From: an uncultured Collinsella sp. | Lineage (GTDB): Bacteria; Actinomycetota; Coriobacteriia; Coriobacteriales; Coriobacteriaceae | NCBI GenBank assembly: GCA_900552735.1 | Contig: USBA01000135.1 | Coordinates: 1-5,587 of the forward strand | Direction of reading: 5' to 3' | Length of the DNA stretch: 5,587 nt | Part shown: positions 1 through 4,257 of the stretch, piece after piece | How the letters are laid out: each line of letters opens with the position of its first letter | Position numbering within the stretch: the first letter of the stretch is position 1 | The notes under the pieces: model-generated | Told to the model about the DNA's origin: nothing | Databases searched by the model: none | What the model saw: the letters and a program-made list of their open reading frames with translations, nothing else | Program-made: the position numbers and the translations under genes

Positions 1-32
1 GTATGTGCCTTGCCGCATTTGGGACAGCGCAT
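1..32 (-). CDS. nrdR: Transcriptional repressor NrdR, N-terminal fragment (runs off the window)
   Basis: Only the first ten codons are visible, reading MRCPKCGKAH before the window edge. The MRCPxCG opening is the start of the NrdR zinc ribbon (first CxxC pair), and the family normally begins exactly at this methionine; full-length NrdR is about 150 residues. NrdR is a zinc-finger plus ATP-cone protein that represses ribonucleotide reductase operons according to nucleotide status; this is family knowledge, as the ATP-cone is outside the window. The start is supported by a strong Shine-Dalgarno, AGGAGGAGG, four bases upstream (37-45). The gene follows the LysM gene on the same strand after 51 bp with no terminator between them, so co-transcription is likely. 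The same order (divergent lexA, LysM inhibitor, nrdR) is known in mycobacteria and corynebacteria, which strengthens the call despite the short fragment. Confidence 0.88.
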   Translation of the reverse strand, partial: MRCPKCGKAH

Positions 33-69
33 GGTACCTCCTCCTAAACGATAACAAGGGTACCATGCG
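28..69 (-). promoter_or_regulatory. Inverted repeat enclosing the nrdR ribosome binding site and covering its start codon
   Basis: The 11-base arms CGCATGGTACC (28-38) and GGTACCATGCG (59-69) are perfectly complementary and separated by 20 bases. In the minus-strand transcript the 3' arm contains the nrdR AUG, and most of the AGGAGGAGG Shine-Dalgarno lies at the end of the loop. The LysM gene's stop codon (84-86) is only about 15 bases ahead of the 5' arm. No U-run follows, so it does not resemble an intrinsic terminator. A role in translational control of nrdR is an inference from its position. Confidence 0.6.
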
Positions 70-83
70 ACCGAGCGGAAATC

Positions 84-533
84 TTACGAACGAGCCGGAA
101 CTTTCAGAACTGCACCGGCATCAAGGGAGCCGCGATCGAGGTGATTGACACTACGAATCATGTCGGAAGTCTCCTGCGTGGAAAGGCCATCGATGGGATG
201 CTCCTGGGCAAGCGACCACAGAGAATCGCCGGACTGCACACGAACCGTCTCGTAGGTAACGTTGGCTACGGAATCGGCATATGCTGCGTGACGAGCAGAA
301 AAGACTGACGTGGCGAGCACAAAGAACAGGGTGAATGCTACAGCAACAGCAACAATCGTCGAAGCCTTCAGGGCAACAGGAGCCGAAGCAGCGGCCGCAC
401 GCTGGGTGCGAACGGGTTTAGTGGCCACGGCCTGAAAATGGGAGCGTCCACCCTTCACGACCGTGAAGGCAGGCGAGGCGGGCGCCTCGAGCTTAAGAGC
501 AAGGTTTCCCTGGACCATATCCGCTGCGTTCAT
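84..533 (-). CDS. Membrane-anchored LysM protein, SOS cell-division inhibitor type (YneA/DivS/ChiZ-like)
   Basis: This 149-residue protein has three parts. Residues 1-56 form a low-complexity, Ala-rich and mildly basic arm, predicted cytoplasmic. Residues about 57-79 are a single transmembrane helix (STIVAVAVAFTLFFVLATSVF). Residues about 96-146 form one LysM domain opening YETVRVQSGDSLWSLA and ending LDAGAVLKVP. LysM binds peptidoglycan. The build and position match B. subtilis YneA, C. glutamicum DivS and M. tuberculosis ChiZ: divergent from lexA, with nrdR downstream as in the latter two. Those proteins delay septation during the SOS response, at the membrane near the divisome; this function is inferred by architecture and synteny, since sequence identity in the family is low. 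The start at 533 has AGAGGAG six bases upstream (540-546). Expression should be LexA-controlled: its promoter spacer is filled by a LexA box. No catalytic domain is visible beyond LysM, so hydrolase activity should not be assumed. Confidence 0.85.
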   Translation of the reverse strand: MNAADMVQGNLALKLEAPASPAFTVVKGGRSHFQAVATKPVRTQRAAAASAPVALKASTIVAVAVAFTLFFVLATSVFSARHAAYADSVANVTYETVRVQSGDSLWSLAQEHPIDGLSTQETSDMIRSVNHLDRGSLDAGAVLKVPARS

Positions 534-536
534 TCT

Positions 537-565
537 GTTCTCCTCTCGTTTGTTTTGACGAGAAC
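537..565 (-). promoter_or_regulatory. Leader hairpin overlapping the LysM-gene ribosome binding site
   Basis: In the minus-strand transcript TCTCGT (558-563) can pair with ACGAGA (544-549) across an 8-base loop. The alternative GTTCTC (560-565) can pair with GAGAAC (537-542). Both pairings consume part of the Shine-Dalgarno AGAGGAG (540-546). The two options are mutually exclusive because they share bases. Short helices like these are only moderately stable, so a regulatory role is a guess. Confidence 0.35.
540..546 (-). promoter_or_regulatory. Ribosome binding site of the LysM gene
   Basis: AGAGGAG on the minus strand ends six bases before the ATG at 533-531. It supports that start rather than the internal Met at codon 6, which has no comparable site. 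Confidence 0.75.
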
Positions 566-603
566 TGTTTTATCAAGCCGCGGGGACAAAAAAGTCTAGC
601 GCG

Positions 604-617
604 GGAACGAGTGTTCG
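604..617. promoter_or_regulatory. LexA box 1 (SOS operator, LysM-gene side)
   Basis: GGAACGAGTGTTCG matches the Gram-positive LexA consensus CGAAC-N4-GTTCG at nine of ten defined positions; only the first base differs. It covers the expected transcription start of the minus-strand promoter at 624-651 (about seven bases past the -10 hexamer). A LexA dimer here should block initiation of the LysM-nrdR operon. Confidence 0.85.
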
Positions 618-623
618 GTTATT

Positions 624-651
624 ATTATCTTCGAACAGTTGTTCCTGTCAA
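624..651 (-). promoter_or_regulatory. Sigma-70/SigA-type promoter for the LysM-nrdR operon
   Basis: On the minus strand, a perfect -35 TTGACA (646-651) is followed after 16 bp by -10 GATAAT (624-629), five of six against TATAAT. The spacer contains LexA box 2 in full. Transcription would start near 617, leaving a leader of roughly 84 bases before the ATG at 533. Very good hexamers buried under operators are typical of tightly repressed, strongly inducible SOS promoters. Confidence 0.82.
632..645. promoter_or_regulatory. LexA box 2 (SOS operator in the promoter spacer)
   Basis: CGAACAGTTGTTCC matches CGAAC-N4-GTTCG at nine of ten defined positions (only the last base differs). It lies between the -35 and -10 of the minus-strand promoter, so bound LexA would exclude RNA polymerase directly. 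It is also 51 bp upstream of lexA and may contribute to lexA autoregulation. Confidence 0.88.
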
Positions 652-659
652 GCAAAAAT

Positions 660-673
660 AGAACATTTGTTTG
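660..673. promoter_or_regulatory. LexA box 3 (SOS operator, lexA side)
   Basis: AGAACATTTGTTTG is a weaker match (eight of ten defined positions: the first base and one base of the GTTCG half differ). It lies 23 bp upstream of the lexA start codon and is the likely autoregulatory operator. No convincing -35/-10 pair for lexA could be picked: the AT-rich stretch 653-666 holds only 4/6 matches (AAAAAT, TAGAAC). The lexA transcription start therefore remains unassigned. Confidence 0.72.
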
Positions 674-683
674 GTATGGGTAG

Positions 684-690
684 AGAGGAA
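684..690 (+). promoter_or_regulatory. Ribosome binding site fixing the lexA start
   Basis: AGAGGAA sits six bases before the ATG at 697. The in-frame upstream candidates (TTG at 667, ATG at 676) lie ahead of this site, have no Shine-Dalgarno of their own, and TTG 667 falls inside LexA box 3. Confidence 0.8.
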
Positions 691-696
691 TCCCTG

Positions 697-1341
697 ATGG
701 CTCGCAAAATTACCAAGCGTCAGCAGCAAATTTACGACTTCATCAAGGAATATCAGCAGGAGAAGGGCTATCCGCCCAGTGTGCGCGAGATGGCTTCGGC
801 CGTGGGCCTTTCCTCCCCTAGCACCGTACATGCTCATCTCTCCGCGCTGGAAGCACGCGGCCTACTCAAGCGTGATGCCACCAAGCCTCGCGCTCTCGAG
901 CTCTTTGACGAGGACGGATCTTCCGTCTCCATCTCAAAGTCCGATGAGCCCACGGCGCCTCGCGGCACCGTATCGCTGCCTCTCGTAGGCCGTGTCGCTG
1001 CAGGGATTCCCATCCTTGCCGAGCAGAATATCGAGGACACCTTTACTATCCCAACAGAGATCGCAACGGACCAGGGGTCCTTTATCCTCGAGGTCCACGG
1101 CAATTCGATGATTAACGTCGGTATCTATAACGGCGACTACATCATCGTCCGCGAGCAGAAGAGCGCCATGAATGGCGAGATTGTCGTGGCCATGATCGAT
1201 GGTTCCGCAACAGTCAAAACGTTCTATAAGGAACAGGGACGCGTTCGCCTGCAGCCCGAAAACGACACTATGGAGCCTATCTATGCGACAAATCCCACAA
1301 TCCTGGGCAAGGTCGTCGGCTTGATGCGCCGGTTCTCGTAA
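697..1341 (+). CDS. lexA: SOS regulatory transcriptional repressor LexA
   Basis: This 214-residue protein represses SOS genes and cleaves itself when stimulated by RecA filaments on single-stranded DNA. The N-terminal winged helix-turn-helix (about 1-65) has KRQQQIYDFI, then PPSVREMASAVGLSS and PSTVHAHLSALEARGLL. A linker of about 25 residues follows. The S24-type latent protease domain contains the cleavage site Ala102-Gly103 (GRVAAGIP), the nucleophile Ser137 (VHGNSM) and the general base Lys174 (SATVKTF). The spacing of cleavage site to Ser (35) and Ser to Lys (37) equals that of E. coli LexA (84, 119, 156), so the machinery looks intact. Asn136 replaces the Asp or other residue commonly seen before the catalytic Ser, a minor variation. 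The gene is preceded by three LexA boxes, at least one of them autoregulatory, and its stop overlaps the next start (TAATG). Confidence 0.97.
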   Translation: MARKITKRQQQIYDFIKEYQQEKGYPPSVREMASAVGLSSPSTVHAHLSALEARGLLKRDATKPRALELFDEDGSSVSISKSDEPTAPRGTVSLPLVGRVAAGIPILAEQNIEDTFTIPTEIATDQGSFILEVHGNSMINVGIYNGDYIIVREQKSAMNGEIVVAMIDGSATVKTFYKEQGRVRLQPENDTMEPIYATNPTILGKVVGLMRRFS

Positions 1342-2045
1342 TGCAAAAACGCATCACGGTCTTTGATACCATTCGCGGGTTTACCATGCTGTCGATGGCG
1401 GGATTTCATGCCTGCTACGACCTTGCCTACCTATATGGTTGGAAGATGCCCTGGTTTACCCAGACCATCTTCCAAGACATCTGGCGCGCCAGCATCAGTT
1501 GGGTATTTTTGTTTATTGCCGGCTGGATGTGCACTCTCTCGCGCAACAACATCAAGCGTGCCGCCAAATATGCCGTTGCCGCTTTAATTGTATGGGTCGC
1601 AACGACGCTCGTCTCGGTCGATGACTCGGTGAACTTCGGCATCATTTTCTGCATGGCGGCAAGCACTGCCATTGTTGCACTCGCTCGCCCGGCTCTCGAT
1701 AGGTTGCCGGCGGTATGGGGTATATCGATTTGCCTCATACTCTTTGCCTGTACCTGGAGCATTCCTAAAGCGGTCTACCCTATCCCCTATCTAGCTTGGC
1801 TGGGTTTCCCAAGTCCAGACTTCGTCTCCGGTGATTACTATCCGCTCATACCCTTCTTATTTATGTACCTCGCAGGCTTCTTTGCCGCCCGCACGGCACA
1901 AAAAGCAAACCGTAAAGCGCCAGCATGGGCCTATTCGAATCCCATCCCGGCGCTCGCGAGCCTCGGACGCCATGCGCTGCCGTTCTATCTGCTTCATCAG
2001 CCAGTTATCTTGGGTGTACGGGAGCTGATTTATTCCGTTCGGTAA
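1341..2045 (+). CDS. Heparan-alpha-glucosaminide N-acetyltransferase-like membrane protein (DUF1624/HGSNAT_cat family)
   Basis: This 234-residue polytopic membrane protein has about six or seven hydrophobic segments, near residues 10-31, 51-67, 74-93, 98-116, 124-142, 168-184 and 209-227. Family-type signatures are FDTIRGFTML with FHACYDL (9-27), WVFLFIAGW (54-62), NFGIIFCMA (98-106), DYYPLIPFLFMYLAGFF (165-181) and SLGRHALPFYLLHQP (207-221), the last resembling the G-R-x-L-Y-x-x-H-Q-P end of the family. Relatives are thought to move acetyl groups across the membrane onto sugars, using conserved histidines; the bacterial substrate is generally unknown, and none can be named here. His23, His211 and His219 are candidates for function. 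The ATG shares its A with the lexA stop, and no good Shine-Dalgarno precedes it, so translation probably depends on coupling to lexA. It would then be induced with SOS. Its 3' end overlaps hflX by 16 bp on the opposite strand. Confidence 0.82.
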   Translation: MQKRITVFDTIRGFTMLSMAGFHACYDLAYLYGWKMPWFTQTIFQDIWRASISWVFLFIAGWMCTLSRNNIKRAAKYAVAALIVWVATTLVSVDDSVNFGIIFCMAASTAIVALARPALDRLPAVWGISICLILFACTWSIPKAVYPIPYLAWLGFPSPDFVSGDYYPLIPFLFMYLAGFFAARTAQKANRKAPAWAYSNPIPALASLGRHALPFYLLHQPVILGVRELIYSVR

Positions 2046-3319
2046 CGCTCAAGACGTGGTGCGATACGGGCCGGAAGCTTTGCCACAATACGAACGCCGT
2101 CTTCGAGGTATTCCTCGTGCAGGAGGGTTCCCTGTTCGTGCACGAGCGTGATTAACGCGCCCTCTCGATACGGGATATCGGCCGAGAGCAACACGTCTGT
2201 AGCGGCCGCTTCACGAGCGATGCGGTCGACTAAGTCATCAAGACCCTCACCCGTCTGAGCCGAGAACAGCACCGCCTCGGGATAGCGCCGGCGAAAGCTC
2301 AAGCGATCGACGCTATCGAGCAGATCAATTTTATTGAACACGGTAAGCGTCAAGCGCTCACCGGCACCGATCTCGTCTAGGACACGATCAACCGCCTCAA
2401 GCTGACGCTCGTAATCCTCATCGGAAGCGTCTACAACTTTAAGAATCAAATCGGCGCCGAGCACCTCAGAAAGCGTAGATTTAAACGCGTCGACCAGGCC
2501 ATGGGGCAGCTTTTGAATAAAGCCGACGGTATCGGTGATCGTCATGCCACGGCCACCGGGCAAACGGTACGAGCGCGTCGTAGGATCGAGCGTGGCAAAC
2601 AGCTTATCCTGCGAAAGTACCGTGGATCCCGTCAAACGATTAAGCAACGTCGACTTGCCGGCATTGGTGTAGCCAGCCAACGCCACGCGAAACGCCGGCG
2701 ATTCAATACGGCTTTTCGATTGCACATCACGACGTTGTTCAACCTGCTTCAATTCGCGTCGAAGAGCAGCGATCTTATTGCGAATCAGACGACGGTCGAC
2801 CTCGAGCTGGCTTTCTCCCTGGCCAAAGCGCGAGCCAATACCGCCACGCGTCTGTTCCTTGGCAAGATGGCTCCACATACCTCGCAGACGAGGCAACAGG
2901 TACTGCAACTGTGCCAGCTGCACCTGTAAGCGGCCCTCACGAGTCTGGGCATGCAGGCCAAAGATATCCAAAATCAACGCCGTGCGGTCAATAATCTTGA
3001 CCGGTTCGCCCACGGCTTTCTCAAGATAGGACTGTTGCGAAGGCGTCAGATCGTCGTCGAAGATAACAACATCCGCATCCATGCGATGCACCAAACCGCA
3101 CAGCTCCTCGACCTTGCCGGAGCCGATAAACGATTTGGAATAGGGCTTGACCAGGCGCTGCGACAAGCGTGCCACGCATTGGGCTCCAGCGGTGTGGGCC
3201 AGACGCTCGAGCTCGTCGAGCGAACGGTCGAGCGGCCAGGCATTATCGCGCCACTCAACACCAACCAAGATGGCGCGCTCGGGTTCAGGCGCCGTGGGGA
3301 CCAAAGGAAAACGAGCCAT
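2030..3319 (-). CDS. hflX: GTPase HflX
   Basis: This 429-residue TRAFAC-class GTPase binds the 50S subunit and splits stalled 70S ribosomes, notably after stress; this is known for the family. The N-terminal HflX domain (about 15-145) includes FIGSGKVEEL, DDDLTPSQQ and the hallmark stretch from DRTALILDIF to LQYLLPRL (111-145). A Gly-rich segment (GGIGSRFGQGE) and a charged helical region (171-205, coiled-coil-like) follow. The G domain has G1 GYTNAGKST (216-224), G2 in TLDPTTR (243-249), G3 DTVGF (263-267), G4 NKID (329-332) and G5 SAQ (353-355). All motifs are intact and the length is normal. The start ATG shares a base with the miaA stop (TAATG), and a GAGG lies about seven bases upstream inside miaA. 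It is the last gene of the miaB-miaA-hflX operon visible here and ends convergent with the acyltransferase-like gene. Confidence 0.97.
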   Translation of the reverse strand: MARFPLVPTAPEPERAILVGVEWRDNAWPLDRSLDELERLAHTAGAQCVARLSQRLVKPYSKSFIGSGKVEELCGLVHRMDADVVIFDDDLTPSQQSYLEKAVGEPVKIIDRTALILDIFGLHAQTREGRLQVQLAQLQYLLPRLRGMWSHLAKEQTRGGIGSRFGQGESQLEVDRRLIRNKIAALRRELKQVEQRRDVQSKSRIESPAFRVALAGYTNAGKSTLLNRLTGSTVLSQDKLFATLDPTTRSYRLPGGRGMTITDTVGFIQKLPHGLVDAFKSTLSEVLGADLILKVVDASDEDYERQLEAVDRVLDEIGAGERLTLTVFNKIDLLDSVDRLSFRRRYPEAVLFSAQTGEGLDDLVDRIAREAAATDVLLSADIPYREGALITLVHEQGTLLHEEYLEDGVRIVAKLPARIAPRLERYRTE

Positions 3320-4257
3320 TAGGCAGCCTCGATGCGACGGTAGATATCATCAACGACCTCATCGATCGTAAACTCGTCCATATCGAACCACACGATGCGA
3401 TCGTCACGCTTAAACCAGGAAAGCTGGCGCTTGGCATAGCGACGTGAGCGCATCTTGATAAGTTCACGGGCCTCATCCATGGTAATAGCGCCACGCAAGG
3501 CATCAATAATCTCTTTGTAACCGATTGGCTGCATCGACGTCAGTGCATCGCCCAGGCCCTGGTCCATAAGGCCACGGACCTCATCAACCAGTCCCTGCTC
3601 AAACATAAGGTCGACACGCAGGTTAATGCGCTCATAGAGCACTTCACGGCTACGCGTCAGACCAAACCACAAGGCATGATAACGCTCGCGCGGGACGCTG
3701 AATTTCGACTTTTGCTGGGCATATGACACGCCGTCATCGTGCATCTCGAGCGCACGAATCACACGACGCACGTTATGGGGATGAATCACGGCAGCAGATT
3801 CCGGATCGCGCTCGGCAAGCAAGGCATGCAATGCTTCCTCGCCAATACGCTCAGCAAGTTCCTGATAGCCCGCGCGACGCTTGTCCTCGAGTTCTCCCGA
3901 AGGAAAATCCATTTCATCGAGTGCAGCCTTGAGATACAAGCCCGTACCGCCGCAAAAGACCGGAAGACGTTGCTCACCAAGCAGACGCTCGATATGCGCT
4001 CGAGCGTCCGACTGATAAAGCGCGGCAGAATATGCGACGCCCGGATCAACGATATCGATAAGGCGCAGAGGTGCCGAACACTCCTCGGGCATCATCTTGG
4101 CCGTACCAATGTCCATGCCGCGATAGATTTGCATCGCGTCACACGACAACACTTCGGACGAAAGACGAGCGGCCAGGCGGTCGGCAACATCGCTTTTTCC
4201 GACCGCTGTTGGACCGACAATCGCTACAGCAGAAAGGCTTGCACCAGGAGAAATCAT
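3319..4257 (-). CDS. miaA: tRNA dimethylallyltransferase MiaA
   Basis: MiaA transfers dimethylallyl from DMAPP to N6 of A37 in tRNAs that read UNN codons, producing i6A. The 312-residue product has the P-loop GPTAVGKS (15-22), DAMQIYRGMDIGTAK (40-54; Ala41 replaces the more usual Ser of the DSxQ motif), CGGTGLYLKA (102-111), the PIGYKE segment (244-249) and RRYAKRQLSWF (272-282), all in family order and at normal length. The start at 4257 is chosen because its ATG overlaps the miaB stop as TAATG and places the P-loop at residue 15. An in-frame Met at 4296 would add 13 atypical residues encoded within miaB. The 3' end overlaps hflX by one base, so all three genes are probably translated in a coupled way. 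Confidence 0.97.
   Translation of the reverse strand: MISPGASLSAVAIVGPTAVGKSDVADRLAARLSSEVLSCDAMQIYRGMDIGTAKMMPEECSAPLRLIDIVDPGVAYSAALYQSDARAHIERLLGEQRLPVFCGGTGLYLKAALDEMDFPSGELEDKRRAGYQELAERIGEEALHALLAERDPESAAVIHPHNVRRVIRALEMHDDGVSYAQQKSKFSVPRERYHALWFGLTRSREVLYERINLRVDLMFEQGLVDEVRGLMDQGLGDALTSMQPIGYKEIIDALRGAITMDEARELIKMRSRRYAKRQLSWFKRDDRIVWFDMDEFTIDEVVDDIYRRIEAA

Noticed and set aside
1..66. Minus-strand ATG at 64-66 as an upstream start for nrdR or a leader peptide
   Set aside because: It is out of frame with nrdR, has no ribosome site before it, and the peptide is unremarkable; ATG 32 has a strong AGGAGGAGG.
576..604. T-run (minus strand, opposite 588-593) with flanking CCGCG/CGCGG as a possible terminator or attenuator
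   Set aside because: The T-run lies in the loop rather than after the stem, and the five-pair stem has a 17-base loop.
667..696. Upstream TTG (667) or ATG (676) as the lexA start
   Set aside because: Both lie ahead of the AGAGGAA ribosome site, one falls inside a LexA box, and the added residues are not LexA-like; ATG 697 gives the standard N-terminus.
625..837. 70-codon minus-strand open frame over the SOS region and the lexA 5' end
   Set aside because: It overlaps the LexA boxes and the conserved LexA helix-turn-helix, and has no ribosome site or domain.
2501..2929. 142-codon plus-strand open frame opposite hflX
   Set aside because: It is antisense to conserved HflX GTPase motifs, has no recognisable domain, and looks like a shadow of GC-rich coding sequence.
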